Part shown: positions 18,309-27,200 of the stretch, one piece after another
How positions within the stretch are numbered: position 1 is the first letter of the stretch
Layout: each line of letters begins with the position of its first letter
Assembly: GCF_016907515.1 (NCBI RefSeq)
Contig: NZ_JAFBBY010000001.1
Coordinates: forward strand, 4,278,001 to 4,342,000
DNA length: 64,000 bases
Direction: 5' to 3'
Origin: Nocardioides nitrophenolicus
Lineage (GTDB): Bacteria > Actinomycetota > Actinomycetes > Propionibacteriales > Nocardioidaceae
Notes under the pieces: generated by a model
Databases searched by the model: none
What the model was told of the DNA's origin: nothing
The model's input: the letters and a program-made list of their open reading frames with translations, nothing else
Position numbers and translations under genes: made by a program

Positions 18309-19426
18309 CCACCGCGACCCTGACCCATCAGCCCGACGAGATCCTGCTCGGCTTCGCGACGGCGCTGCGGGCGGCCGGTGTGCCCGTCACCCAGGACCGG
18401 ACCCGGGCCTACCTCGACGCGGTCGCCCTGGTCGGGCTCGGCGACCGTACGGCGACCTGGGCCGCGGGGCGCGCGACCCTGTGCGCGACCCCGGAGGACC
18501 TGGAGCGCCACGACCGGGTGTTCGACGAGTGGTTCCACCGCGACAACACCACGCCGACCGTGCGACCGCGCACCGAACGGCAGCAGCCGACGGCGAGCCT
18601 GCTGCCCGACGAGCAGTCCGCCTCCGGAAGCGGGCCGGACGAGGACGACGACCCGATCAAGGCCGCCGCCAGCGTGATCGAGGTGCTGCGCCACCGCGAC
18701 GTCGCGACCATGGACCCGGCCGAGCGGGCCCGGCTGGCGGGCATGTTCGGCACCCTCCGGGTGAGCCTGCCGACCCGGCCGACGGCCCGCCGGACGCCGC
18801 ACCGCCGCGGCGGCGTCGATGCCTCCCGGACCCTGCGGGCCAGCCTGCGGCGGATGGGCGAGCCGGCCGAGATCCACCGCCGCCGGCGCACCACCCGGCC
18901 GCGTCGCGTGGTGCTGCTGGTCGACGTGTCCGGCTCGATGAGCGGGTACGCCGACGCGCTGCTCCGCCTCGCGCACCGCGTCGTCAACGCGGGTCCCGGC
19001 GTCGAGGTGTTCAGCCTCGGCACCCGGCTCACGCACCTGACCCGGGCGCTGAAGCGCCGCGACCCGGACCGGGCGATCGCGGCGGCGGGCGACGTCGTAC
19101 CGGACTGGTCGGGCGGCACCCGGCTCGGTGAGACCCTGAAGGCGTTCGTCGACCGGCACGGCCGCCGGGGCATGGCTCGGGGCGCGGTCGTGGTGATCTT
19201 CAGCGACGGCTGGGAGCGCGGCGACACCGCGCTGCTGGCCGAGCAGGTCGACCGGCTGCACCGGCTCGCCCACAAGGTCGTCTGGGTCAACCCCCACCGG
19301 GGCAAGGACGGCTATGCCCCGGTGCAGCAGGGGATCGTCGCCGTCCTGCCCCATGTCGACGCCTTCCTCGCCGGCCACTCGCTGGCGACATTCGCCGACC
19401 TGCTCGAGGAGGTACGCCGTGCGTGA
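18305..19426 (+). CDS. von Willebrand factor A protein, CoxE-like
   Basis: A 373-residue soluble vWA protein. The MIDAS metal site is DVSGSMS near residue 207, with the later MIDAS threonine in GGTRLGE. The N-terminal half is the CoxE helical domain (DEILLGFATALRAAGVPVTQDRTRAYLDAVALVGL). CoxE partners CoxD in metal insertion into molybdenum hydroxylases. It overlaps both neighbours, CoxD before and the XdhC-like gene after. It holds a charged linker around residues 95-120 (PDEQSASGSGPDEDDD). Confidence 0.9.
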   Translation: MTTATLTHQPDEILLGFATALRAAGVPVTQDRTRAYLDAVALVGLGDRTATWAAGRATLCATPEDLERHDRVFDEWFHRDNTTPTVRPRTERQQPTASLLPDEQSASGSGPDEDDDPIKAAASVIEVLRHRDVATMDPAERARLAGMFGTLRVSLPTRPTARRTPHRRGGVDASRTLRASLRRMGEPAEIHRRRRTTRPRRVVLLVDVSGSMSGYADALLRLAHRVVNAGPGVEVFSLGTRLTHLTRALKRRDPDRAIAAAGDVVPDWSGGTRLGETLKAFVDRHGRRGMARGAVVVIFSDGWERGDTALLAEQVDRLHRLAHKVVWVNPHRGKDGYAPVQQGIVAVLPHVDAFLAGHSLATFADLLEEVRRA

Positions 19427-20585
19427 GGTCCTGCCCCAGCTGCTCGCCTGGTGGGAGGCGGGGGAGACGATCGGGATGGGCACGGTCGTGGCCACCTTCC
19501 GCTCCGCCCCGCGCCCGCCGGGGGCCTCGATGCTGGTCGGCCCGGACGCGTCCGCGGTCGGCTCGGTGTCGGGCGGCTGCGTCGAGGGCGCGGTCTACGA
19601 CCTGGCCCTGGAGGTCACCGCCTCCGGGACGCCCACCCTGCAGCGCTACGGCGTCTCCGACGACGACGCGTTCGCGGTCGGCCTGACCTGCGGCGGCATC
19701 CTCGACGTCTACGTCGAGCGGGTCAGCCGGGAGACCTTTCCCGAGCTCGGCGCCATCGCGGCCGACATCGACGCCGGCCGGCCGGTCGCGGTCGCCACCG
19801 TCGTCGACCACCCCGACCCGGCGTACGTCGGCCGGCGGGTGGTCATCCGTCCCGATGCGATAGTCCCGGCCCAAAAGCACCAGGAGAAGCAGGAAAATGG
19901 TGCTTTTGAGCAGGGAGTATCGCTGGGGAGCCGACGCATCGACGACGCCGTGCGCGACGACGCGCTCGGCCTGCTCGCCGCGGGCCACAACGGCACCCTG
20001 TCCTACGGACCCGACGGCGAGCGCCGGGGCGAGGGGATGCGGGTGTTCGTGTGGGCGTTCGCGCCGGCGCCGCGGATGCTGGTGTTCGGCGCCATCGACT
20101 TCGCCGCGGCCGTGGCCCGGGTCGGGGGCTTCCTGGGCTACCACGTGACGGTCTGCGACGCGCGGCCGGTGTTCGCCACGACCAGCCGGTTCCCCGGCGC
20201 CGACGAGGTGGTCGTCGAGTGGCCGCACCGCTATCTCGCCGCCGAGCTGGAGGCCGGCCGGGTCGACGCCCGCACCGTGATCGCCGTGCTCACCCACGAC
20301 CCCAAGTTCGACGTGCCCCTGCTGGAGGTGGCGCTGCGCCTGCCCGAGGTCGGCTACGTCGGCGCGATGGGCTCGCGGCGTACCCACGACGACCGGATGG
20401 AGCGGCTGCGCGAGGCGGGTGTCACCGAGGCCGAGCTGGCCCGGCTGCACAGCCCGATCGGCCTCGACCTCGGCGCGCGTACGCCGGAGGAGACGGCCAT
20501 CAGCATCGCCGCCGAGATCGTCGCGGGGCGGTGGGGCGGCTCGGGTGAGCCGCTGGGCGCGCTGAGCGGTCGCATCCACGCGTGA
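19419..20585 (+). CDS. XdhC/CoxF-family molybdenum enzyme maturation factor with a palindromic insertion
   Basis: A 388-residue protein. The N-terminal XdhC_CoxI domain has the expected cysteines (GSVSGGCVEGAV and LTCGGILDVYVE), and the C-terminal Rossmann domain begins at PRMLVFGAIDFAAAVARVGGFLGYHVTVCDARPVF. XdhC binds the cofactor, helps to sulfurate it and hands it to the apo-enzyme. The GTG start overlaps the CoxE stop by 8 bases and follows GAGGAGG. In the interdomain linker about 22 residues (AIVPAQKHQEKQENGAFEQG) are encoded by a low-GC palindrome unlike the rest of the gene. The reading frame stays open through it, so the protein is probably still functional. Confidence 0.9.
   Translation: MREVLPQLLAWWEAGETIGMGTVVATFRSAPRPPGASMLVGPDASAVGSVSGGCVEGAVYDLALEVTASGTPTLQRYGVSDDDAFAVGLTCGGILDVYVERVSRETFPELGAIAADIDAGRPVAVATVVDHPDPAYVGRRVVIRPDAIVPAQKHQEKQENGAFEQGVSLGSRRIDDAVRDDALGLLAAGHNGTLSYGPDGERRGEGMRVFVWAFAPAPRMLVFGAIDFAAAVARVGGFLGYHVTVCDARPVFATTSRFPGADEVVVEWPHRYLAAELEAGRVDARTVIAVLTHDPKFDVPLLEVALRLPEVGYVGAMGSRRTHDDRMERLREAGVTEAELARLHSPIGLDLGARTPEETAISIAAEIVAGRWGGSGEPLGALSGRIHA
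19857..19923. repeat. 67-bp palindromic element inside the XdhC coding sequence
   Basis: 25-base arms (19857-19881 and 19899-19923) pair with three mismatches around a 17-base purine-rich loop. The inner nine bases AAAAGCACC/GGTGCTTTT are perfect. Base composition is far lower in GC than the flanks. It reads in frame and falls in the linker between two domains. Confidence 0.8.
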
Positions 20586-20605
20586 TCGGGCTCACACTCT
20601 CGGAG

Positions 20606-20611
20606 TAGGGT
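20606..20611 (+). promoter_or_regulatory. -10 box for the GAF regulator (TAGGGT)
   Basis: TAGGGT ends 6 bases before the ATG, with no ribosome site between: a leaderless arrangement. Confidence 0.55.
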
Positions 20612-20617
20612 TCGCTC

Positions 20618-21856
20618 ATGGACGAGCTCGACCAGCGTCGGCGGCGCGCGCTCGCCGCCTGGACCACGTGGGTGGAGGAGGGCGACGGCGCCCTGACCCA
20701 GGTGCGTCCCGAGATCCTCGACAGCTGGACCCGCTCGGGGGCCTCCGTCGCGCGCGACGTGATCCAGGCGCCGCTCGCCGACGAGTCCGAGACCCGCTCC
20801 TTCTGGCAGGGCTCGCCGCTCCAGATCGCCGTCGAGCGGGTCGAGGAGGAGCTGCGCCGCACCGCCGAGGACGGCGACCTGGTGCTCGCCGTCACCGACC
20901 CCGACACCCGGGTGCTGTGGACCTACGGCGGCCGGGTGATGCGGCGCAAGGCAGAGACGGTCAACTTCGTGCCGGGTGGGCGCTGGGACGACCGCTCGGT
21001 CGGCACCAACGCGCTCGACCTGGCCAACCGGCTGGACCGCCCGGCGATGGTGTTCAGCGCCGAGCACTACGCCCCGATCGTCCACAACTGGGTGTGCTGG
21101 GCCGCGCCGGTCCACGACCCGGTCAGCGGCGCCAAGCTGGGCGTCCTCGACATCTCCACCACCTGGGAGCGCACCCACCCGATCGGCCTGGCCACCGCCC
21201 GGGTGCTGGCCCGGCTGGTCGAGGGTGCGCTGCCGCGCACCCACCTCTACGACAGCGCCCCACCGCCCGAGGAGACCAGCGAGCCGGGCCTGGTGCTCAG
21301 CCTGCTCGGCACCGCCGAGGCCCGGGTCGACGGCCAGCGGCTGCTGCTCAACCGGCGCCAGACCGAGATCCTCTCGCTGCTCGCGCTCCACCCCGACGGT
21401 CTCTCGCTCGACCAGCTGCACGCCATGCTCTACGGCGACCACGCGGTCACCTTCTCCACCCTCAAGGCCGAGGTCTCCCACCTGCGCGCCGCGCTGTCTG
21501 GCCAGCTCGCCTCGCGTCCCTATCGACTCCTGATGCCGATCGCGACCGACGTCGACCACGTGCTCGCCCTGCTCCGCCGCGGCGACGTCGCCGCCGCCGT
21601 CGAGGCCTACGGCGGCGACCTGCTGCCCGGCACCGAGAGCCCGGCGCTGGTCGAGATGGGGGAGTACGTCGCCGTCGCGGTCCGCGAGGCGCTGCTCGCC
21701 GACCCCCAGCCCGACGCGGTCCTCCACTACAGCGAGCTGGCGCCCTACGACACCGCGGTGCTGGAGGCCTGCCTCGCCGAGCTCGGGCGCGAGGGCCGGC
21801 TGCGCCATCCCGCGATCCCGCTGCTCAAGGCGCGGCTGGCGGTCGCCGACGCCTGA
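20618..21856 (+). CDS. GAF-domain transcriptional regulator
   Basis: A 412-residue regulator. Residues about 60-200 form a GAF-like sensor (WTYGGRVMRRKAETVNFVPGGRWDDRSVGTNALDLANRLDRPAMVFSAEHY). The rest is a winged-helix output domain (LNRRQTEILSLLALHPDGLSLDQLHAMLYGDHAVTFSTLKAEVSHLRAALSG) of the kind joined to GAF domains in AcoR-like proteins that control aldehyde or acetoin genes in actinobacteria. It lacks the AAA+ domain of true AcoR. Its target is unknown. The convergent CaiB gene ends 9 bases away. Confidence 0.8.
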   Translation: MDELDQRRRRALAAWTTWVEEGDGALTQVRPEILDSWTRSGASVARDVIQAPLADESETRSFWQGSPLQIAVERVEEELRRTAEDGDLVLAVTDPDTRVLWTYGGRVMRRKAETVNFVPGGRWDDRSVGTNALDLANRLDRPAMVFSAEHYAPIVHNWVCWAAPVHDPVSGAKLGVLDISTTWERTHPIGLATARVLARLVEGALPRTHLYDSAPPPEETSEPGLVLSLLGTAEARVDGQRLLLNRRQTEILSLLALHPDGLSLDQLHAMLYGDHAVTFSTLKAEVSHLRAALSGQLASRPYRLLMPIATDVDHVLALLRRGDVAAAVEAYGGDLLPGTESPALVEMGEYVAVAVREALLADPQPDAVLHYSELAPYDTAVLEACLAELGREGRLRHPAIPLLKARLAVADA

Positions 21857-21865
21857 GCACGCTGG

Positions 21866-23026
21866 TCAGGCGAGGCCGAGCCACTCCCGGATCTCGTCGT
21901 TGTGCTGGCCCAGCGTGGGCGGCGCGACGTGCCGCTCGCGGCCGCCGGCGTACGCGTTGTCGTCGAAGCGCAGGGTCGGGCCGGGCAGCTGGATGTCGCC
22001 GAGCGTCGAGTGCTCGACGTCGATGAGCAGGCCCTGGGAGCGGGTCTGCTCCCAGGCGTAGACGTCGTCGAGGGAGCGCACCTTGCCGGCCGGCACGCCG
22101 GCCTTGTCGAGGCGCGCGAGCACGTCCTCGGCGTCGAGCGGGGCGAGCAGCTCCTCGATGAGCGCGATCACCGCGTCGCGGTTGCGGACCCGCTCGGGGT
22201 TGGTCGCCATCCCCTCGCGCGCGGGGTCGATGCCGAGCTCGGCGCACAGTGCGTGCCACAGCTTCTCCGACCCGCACGCGATCTGCACCGGCGCGGTCGC
22301 GGTGGCGAACATGCCGTACGGCGTGATCGACGGGTGGTGACCGCCGGCCAGGCCGGGGACCTCCTTGGCGACGGTCCACTTGGTGCCCTGGAAGGCGTGC
22401 ACGCCGACCATGCCGGCGAGCAGCGAGGTGTGCACGACGCGGCCGCGGCCGGTGCGCTCGCGCTCGTAGAGGGCAGAGACCACGCCGTACGCGCCGTTCA
22501 TGCCGGCGAGCAGGTCGGCGATCGGCACGCCGACCTTGGTGGGCTCGGTGAGGCCGGTCAGCGACATCAGCCCGCCCTCGCCCTGGGCGATCTGGTCGAA
22601 GCCCGAGCGGGTCGCCTCCGGGCCGTCGTGGCCGAAGCCGGTGATCTGCAGCACGATCAGCCGCGGGTTGAGCTCGTGGAGCCGGGAGACCGGGAAGCCG
22701 AGGCGGTCCAGGACGCCGACCCGGAAGTTCTCCATCAGCACGTCGGCGCGCTCGACCAGCCGCGCCAGCACGTCCTGGTCGGCGGGGTCCTTGAGGTCGA
22801 GGGTGATCGACTCCTTGTTGCGGTTCGCCGAGAGGAAGTACGTGGACTCGCGCTCGCCCTCCGCGGGGTCGACGAACGGCGGCCCCCAGGTCCGGGTGTC
22901 GTCGCCGGTCGGGCTCTCGACCTTGATCACCCGGGCTCCGAGGTCGCCGAGCATCATCGCCGCATGGGGGCCGGCGAGGGCGCGGGTGAGGTCGAGGACC
23001 AGGACGTCGTCAAGCGGCGCGGACAT
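21866..23026 (-). CDS. CaiB/BaiF-family CoA-transferase
   Basis: A 386-residue class III CoA-transferase, moving CoA between carboxylic acids through an aspartyl-CoA intermediate. Family motifs are clear: VLDLTRALAGPHAAMMLGDLGARVIKVESPTGDDTR at the N-terminus, NRNKESITLDLKDP, and DVLMENFRVGVLDRLG. Length and content match full family members. It is leaderless by position (TAGGGT 6 bases before the ATG). The MaoC hydratase gene lies just upstream in the same direction. The substrate cannot be read from the sequence. Confidence 0.92.
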   Translation of the reverse strand: MSAPLDDVLVLDLTRALAGPHAAMMLGDLGARVIKVESPTGDDTRTWGPPFVDPAEGERESTYFLSANRNKESITLDLKDPADQDVLARLVERADVLMENFRVGVLDRLGFPVSRLHELNPRLIVLQITGFGHDGPEATRSGFDQIAQGEGGLMSLTGLTEPTKVGVPIADLLAGMNGAYGVVSALYERERTGRGRVVHTSLLAGMVGVHAFQGTKWTVAKEVPGLAGGHHPSITPYGMFATATAPVQIACGSEKLWHALCAELGIDPAREGMATNPERVRNRDAVIALIEELLAPLDAEDVLARLDKAGVPAGKVRSLDDVYAWEQTRSQGLLIDVEHSTLGDIQLPGPTLRFDDNAYAGGRERHVAPPTLGQHNDEIREWLGLA

Positions 23027-23032
23027 GGTCCG

Positions 23033-23038
23033 ACCCTA
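23033..23038 (-). promoter_or_regulatory. -10 box for the CaiB gene (TAGGGT on the minus strand)
   Basis: It stands 6 bases before the ATG, so the CaiB gene has its own promoter although it follows the MaoC gene. Confidence 0.55.
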
Positions 23039-23091
23039 GTGACGACGGCCGCCGGGGAGCATGGCAGGTGTTGCCAAGAGATCGGGGCCGC

Positions 23092-23544
23092 TCAGGGCAG
23101 GAGCAGCACCACGGTCTCCGCGACCGCGGCGGGCTTGTCCTCGCCCTCGATGTCGATGACGTGCTTGAGGGTGACCTGGTAGCCGCTGGCGAGCTCGCTG
23201 ACGTCGGCCAGGGTGACCGTGAGCCGGATCCGCTTGCCGACCAGCACCGGGTTGGGGAAACGCACCTTGTTGATGCCGTAGTTGAGCTTGGCGCCCGGGG
23301 TCTCCAGGGCGAAGACCGAGTCGCCGAGCCACGGGATGAGCGAGACGGTCAGGTAGCCGTGGGCGATGGTGCCGCCGAACGGGCCGTCCTTCGCCTTCGC
23401 CACGTCGACGTGGATCCACTGGTGGTCACCGGTGGCCTCGGCGAACTGGTCGACCCGCTCCTGGGTGATCTCGACCCAGTCGCCGGTGCCGAGCACCTCG
23501 CCGTTGGCGGCGATCAGCTCGTCGAAGGTGGTGAAGACCCGCAT
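23092..23544 (-). CDS. MaoC-family (R)-specific enoyl-CoA hydratase
   Basis: A 150-residue hot-dog-fold hydratase. The catalytic dyad is Asp40 and His45 in FAEATGDHQWIHVD, followed by GPFGGTIAHGYLTVSLIPWL, both standard for the family. It hydrates trans-2-enoyl-CoA to the (R)-3-hydroxy form. AGGAG 8 bases before the ATG supports the start. It may serve the same CoA-ester pathway as the CaiB protein downstream. Confidence 0.92.
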   Translation of the reverse strand: MRVFTTFDELIAANGEVLGTGDWVEITQERVDQFAEATGDHQWIHVDVAKAKDGPFGGTIAHGYLTVSLIPWLGDSVFALETPGAKLNYGINKVRFPNPVLVGKRIRLTVTLADVSELASGYQVTLKHVIDIEGEDKPAAVAETVVLLLP

Positions 23545-23576
23545 GCTTCTTGCTCCTGGCTCTCGTGCCTCGTCAC

Positions 23577-23582
23577 TAGGAT
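23577..23582 (+). promoter_or_regulatory. -10 box for adenosine deaminase (TAGGAT)
   Basis: It ends 6 bases before the ATG: a leaderless arrangement. Confidence 0.55.
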
Positions 23583-23588
23583 TCGGTC

Positions 23589-24680
23589 ATGGAACCTACA
23601 CGCGGCCTTCCGGAGGACCTGCTGCGGGCTGCGCCCAAGGTGCTTCTCCACGACCACCTCGACGGCGGGCTGCGGCCGGCCACCATCATCGAGCTCGCCG
23701 CCGGGGTCGGCCACGCCCTGCCCGCGACCGACACCGACGCGCTCGCGCGGTGGTTCGCGGAGGCCGCCGACTCCGGCTCGTTGGAGCGCTACCTGGAGAC
23801 CTTCGCCCACACCGTCGGCGTCATGCAGACCGCCGCGGCGCTGACCCGGGTGGCCCGCGAGTGCGTCGAGGACCTCGCCGCCGACGGCGTCGTCTACGCC
23901 GAGATCCGCTACGCCCCCGAGCTCCACGTCGAGTCCGGCCTCGACCTCGAGGAGGTCGTCGCCGCGGTCCAGCAGGGCTTCGAGGAGGGCATGGCCGCGG
24001 CCGGGGGCCGGATCATCGTGCGCCACCTGCTCACCGCGATGCGCCAGGCCGCCCGGGCCATGGAGATCGCCGAGCTCGCCATCGCCTGGCGCGACCGCGG
24101 CGTCGTCGGCTTCGACATCGCCGGCCCCGAGGCGGGCTACCCGCCCACCCGGTTCATCGACGCCTTCGAGTACCTCCAGCGCGAGAACTCCCACTTCACC
24201 ATCCACGCCGGCGAGGGCTTCGGCCTGCCGTCGATCTGGGAGGCGGTGCAGTGGTGCGGCGCCGACCGGCTCGGCCACGGCGTGCGGATCGTCGACGACA
24301 TCAAGGTCGACGACGCGGGCGTCGCGCAGCTGGGCCGGCTGGCGTCGTACGTCAGGGACAAGCGGATCCCGCTCGAGATGTGCCCATCGTCCAACGTCCA
24401 GACCGGGGCCGCGCCGTCGATCGCCGAGCACCCGATCCGGCTGCTCGCGTCGCTGCGCTTCCGGGTCACGGTCAACACCGACAACCGGCTGATGAGCCGG
24501 ACCTCGCTGAGCCGGGAGTTCGGGCTGCTCGCCGAGACCTTCGACTACGGCTGGGCCGAGATGGAGTGGCTGACCGTCAACGCGATGAAGTCGGCGTTCA
24601 TCCCCTACGACGAGCGGTACCGGCTGATCACCGAGACCATCAAGCCGTGGTACGCGGCTCAGACCACGAACCAGAAGTAG
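23589..24680 (+). CDS. add: Adenosine deaminase
   Basis: A 363-residue zinc enzyme converting adenosine or deoxyadenosine to inosine in purine salvage. Metal ligands His21 and His23 are in [12 protein letters not shown]. The catalytic segments follow in order: [25 protein letters not shown] and [15 protein letters not shown]. Length is normal. It is leaderless. Together with deoC and purine nucleoside phosphorylase elsewhere in the window it fits nucleoside salvage. Its last 22 bases overlap the end of the convergent C39-like gene. Confidence 0.97.
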   Translation: MEPTRGLPEDLLRAAPKVLLHDHLDGGLRPATIIELAAGVGHALPATDTDALARWFAEAADSGSLERYLETFAHTVGVMQTAAALTRVARECVEDLAADGVVYAEIRYAPELHVESGLDLEEVVAAVQQGFEEGMAAAGGRIIVRHLLTAMRQAARAMEIAELAIAWRDRGVVGFDIAGPEAGYPPTRFIDAFEYLQRENSHFTIHAGEGFGLPSIWEAVQWCGADRLGHGVRIVDDIKVDDAGVAQLGRLASYVRDKRIPLEMCPSSNVQTGAAPSIAEHPIRLLASLRFRVTVNTDNRLMSRTSLSREFGLLAETFDYGWAEMEWLTVNAMKSAFIPYDERYRLITETIKPWYAAQTTNQK

Positions 24681-25177
24681 TTCCAGCCGGCGACGCCGAC
24701 CCGCTGGCCGGCCCAGTTCTCGGCGGGGACGTCGATCAGCCGCCCGTGCGCCGGGTCGAACACCTCGACCCCGGTGGCGCTCGCGCGCACCGCGAGCACC
24801 ACGTGGCGGGGCAGGCAGCGGCTGCCGAGGTAGACCGCGACCGGACGGCTGCGCAGCTGCTCGCGCAGCACGTCGTACCCGATCGCGGAGCGGGGGCGCA
24901 CGAACACCGTCGCGACCTGCTCGCCGCTCAGCGCCCGCAGCGCGTTGGCGACCGCCCAGGGCGGGGTGCCGAGGGCGCGCGGCCACGGCAGCTGGAAGCG
25001 GTCGCGAGGGCTGCGCGAGGAGGTGAGCAGGCGGTGCTCCTCGGTGATGTCGTGCTCGGGATCCTCCGGTCGCCACGACGTCAGCAGGGCGCGGGCGCCG
25101 AGCACGCTCGCCGCGCCGCAGCTGCGGGCGTCGGGCTGACGCAGGCTGCTGGGCGCGAGGTCAGCCGGCCACCGCAT
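24659..25177 (-). CDS. C39/papain-like cysteine protease-fold protein
   Basis: A 172-residue protein resembling a compact peptidase C39-like domain. A possible nucleophile Cys lies in [16 protein letters not shown], a His in [11 protein letters not shown], and an Asp in [12 protein letters not shown], in the right order for a Cys-His-Asp triad. There is no signal peptide. AGGAGG is 6 bases before the ATG, which lies inside the end of the kinase-like gene (17-base overlap), so the two are coupled. A role in cleaving or binding a peptide is a guess. Confidence 0.62.
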   Translation of the reverse strand: MRWPADLAPSSLRQPDARSCGAASVLGARALLTSWRPEDPEHDITEEHRLLTSSRSPRDRFQLPWPRALGTPPWAVANALRALSGEQVATVFVRPRSAIGYDVLREQLRSRPVAVYLGSRCLPRHVVLAVRASATGVEVFDPAHGRLIDVPAENWAGQRVGVAGWNYFWFVV

Positions 25178-25802
25178 GGTCGCCCTCCTGGTCGCGCGCC
25201 TCGCGCAGCTCGGTGAAGGCCCGGTCGCCGGTCGCGACCCGGCAGCCCACCGCGGTCGCCCGGCGCACGATCTGGCGCTGCGCCCGGGCCAGCGCCAGGC
25301 CTCGTCGGACGAGCACCAACGGTGGCTTGCGGTGCTCGCGCAGGTCGCGCGTCAGCCGGCGCCAGAAGGTGAGCGCCGGGTGCTGGGTGATGCAGTACGC
25401 CGTCGCGAGCAGGCCGGCCCGGCGGCACTCCTCGACGATCTCGGTCGCGAAGATGCCCTCCGCGCAGAACCGGGTCGCGCCACCCAGCTCGAGGCGCTGG
25501 CTGCCCGTGCGCCGGCTCTCGGAGATCGAGTACGTCGGCACCTCGGTGGCGCCCGTCGTACACAGTTGCTCGAGGGCGGCGAGCGCGTCCTCGTGGCTCC
25601 AGGTGCCGGGGTGGTCCCAGTCGACGAGGCCCGCGTTGGCGCCGTCGGCGATGAGGGGCAGGCCGGGCGCGTCGCCGTCGCGGTAGAAGTCGTCGAGGCG
25701 CAGCGTCGGCCAGCCGAACGCCTTCGCGCAGCGTTCGGCGAGCCGGGACTTGCCCGCCCCGGACGGGCCGGCGAGCACGATCACGCGGGCACGGGAGGTC
25801 AT
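25161..25802 (-). CDS. Uridine-kinase-like P-loop kinase
   Basis: A 213-residue P-loop protein with Walker A GPSGAGKS (residues 12-19) and the uridine-kinase-like LRLDDFYRDGD and WDHPGTW segments, where substrate is bound in true Udk. It is followed by ARAQRQIVRRA. The C-terminus is short and charged. It starts at an ATG 30 bases from the divergent dipeptidase. Uridine/cytidine phosphorylation is likely but other small hydroxyl substrates are possible. Confidence 0.8.
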   Translation of the reverse strand: MTSRARVIVLAGPSGAGKSRLAERCAKAFGWPTLRLDDFYRDGDAPGLPLIADGANAGLVDWDHPGTWSHEDALAALEQLCTTGATEVPTYSISESRRTGSQRLELGGATRFCAEGIFATEIVEECRRAGLLATAYCITQHPALTFWRRLTRDLREHRKPPLVLVRRGLALARAQRQIVRRATAVGCRVATGDRAFTELREARDQEGDHAVAG

Positions 25803-25819
25803 GGGGGTCGAGTCTGCCG

Positions 25820-25825
25820 TAACCT
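25820..25825 (+). promoter_or_regulatory. -10 box for the dipeptidase (TAACCT)
   Basis: It ends 7 bases before the ATG; a leaderless layout within a 30-bp divergent intergenic space. Confidence 0.5.
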
Positions 25826-25832
25826 GCCCGGC

Positions 25833-27026
25833 ATGGGTGAGGGCAGGGGAGGGCGGCGCTGGCTACGTCGTACGTCGGTGGGTCTGGTGGTCCTGGTGGT
25901 CGTGGCGGCGGTGGGTTTCTTCACCTTCGCGCCGCGGATCGTGGAGAACGGGATGAACAAGGTCGAACCGGCCGAGCTCCCGGAGGTCTCCGCGCCGACG
26001 CAGGCGCTGCACGACTCGCTGGAGATCGTCGACATGCACTCCGACACGCTGATGTGGGACCGTGACCTCCTGGACCGCTCCGGGCGAGGACACATGGACC
26101 TGCCGCGGCTGGAGGACGGCAACGTCGCGCTGCAGGTCTTCTCGTCGGTGTCGAAGTCGCCGAAGGGCCAGAACTACGACAGCAACTCGGCCGACAGCGA
26201 CAACATCACCCTGCTCACCTTCGCGCAGCTCCAGCCGCCACGCACCTGGCGGTCGCTGCTGCAGCGCTCGCTCTACCACGCCGAGAAGCTGCGGAAGGCC
26301 GCCCGCGACTCGAAGGGCGCGCTGCGCCTGGTCCGCTCCCGCAGCGACCTCGACCGGCTGGTCGCCGACCGCGAGGCCGGCACGCAGGTCACCGGCGCAC
26401 TCTTCTCGGTCGAGGGCCTGCAGAACCTCGAAGGCGACTTCGACAACCTCGACCGGCTCTATGACGCCGGCATGCGGATGGCCGGCTTCACCCACTTCTT
26501 CGACAACGAGGTCGCCGGCTCCATGCACGGCGAGAAGAAGGGCGGGCTGACCGACCTCGGCCGGCGGGTCTTCGCCGAGATGGAGCGCCGCGGGATCATC
26601 GTCGACATCGCCCACGCCAGCCACCAGACCGTCGCCGAGGTGCTCGCGACGGCGACCAGGCCGGTCGTCCTCAGCCATGGCGGCGTCCAGGCGACCTGCG
26701 ACGTCAACCGCAACCTCACCGACGACGAGATCCGCGGCGTCGCCGCCACCGGAGGGGTCGTCGGAGTCGGCTACTGGGACGCCGCCGTCTGCTCGTTGAC
26801 CACGAAGGCCGTCGTGGACGCGATCGACCACGTCGTCCAGGTCGGCGGCCTGGAGACCGCCGCCCTCGGCAGCGACTACGACGGCGCCACGACCGTCGGC
26901 TGGGACACCAGCCACCTCGCCGCGATCACCCAGGAGCTGGTCGACCGGGGCTACGACCCGGACCAGATCGCCGCGATCATGGGTGGGAACACGCTGCGGG
27001 TGATGCGGGCGGTGCTGCCGCAGTAG
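25833..27026 (+). CDS. Membrane-anchored dipeptidase, peptidase family M19
   Basis: A 397-residue zinc dipeptidase of the renal dipeptidase type. A basic N-terminus plus a hydrophobic stretch (SVGLVVLVVVAAVGFFTF) makes a signal anchor, so the catalytic domain faces outward. Metal ligands are readable: DMHSD near residue 68, the bridging Glu in FSVEGLQ, the histidines in DIAHASHQT and LSHGG, and Asp in GSDYDG. It hydrolyses dipeptides, including D-configured ones. Stop is followed by a palindromic repeat. Confidence 0.93.
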   Translation: MGEGRGGRRWLRRTSVGLVVLVVVAAVGFFTFAPRIVENGMNKVEPAELPEVSAPTQALHDSLEIVDMHSDTLMWDRDLLDRSGRGHMDLPRLEDGNVALQVFSSVSKSPKGQNYDSNSADSDNITLLTFAQLQPPRTWRSLLQRSLYHAEKLRKAARDSKGALRLVRSRSDLDRLVADREAGTQVTGALFSVEGLQNLEGDFDNLDRLYDAGMRMAGFTHFFDNEVAGSMHGEKKGGLTDLGRRVFAEMERRGIIVDIAHASHQTVAEVLATATRPVVLSHGGVQATCDVNRNLTDDEIRGVAATGGVVGVGYWDAAVCSLTTKAVVDAIDHVVQVGGLETAALGSDYDGATTVGWDTSHLAAITQELVDRGYDPDQIAAIMGGNTLRVMRAVLPQ

Positions 27027-27055
27027 TCGCCGTCCGGGCTGGGGCTGGGCGCGAT

Positions 27056-27170
27056 CGCTGTAACACGCTGTCCGCCTGACTGGGTGTCAGTTGTCCGCAC
27101 AGATCGGCCAGATCCGACCCCGTTTCTGCTGACAACCGCCAGGTGGTCAGGTGGACAGCGTGTTACAGCG
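27056..27170. repeat. 115-bp inverted-repeat element, family B copy 1
   Basis: The ends CGCTGTAACACGCTGTCC and GGACAGCGTGTTACAGCG are perfect 18-bp inverted repeats, extended to 25 bases with one mismatch. It fills the gap between convergent genes (dipeptidase and aldehyde dehydrogenase). A related copy is at 40470-40578. It has no coding capacity. Confidence 0.85.
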
Positions 27171-27200
27171 GTCCGACGCGCCGCCCGCCCGACTCGAAGC

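Noticed and set aside
19857..19923. A transcription terminator inside xdhC
   Set aside because: The hairpin lacks a following T run and the gene continues with a conserved domain; an inserted palindrome explains it better.
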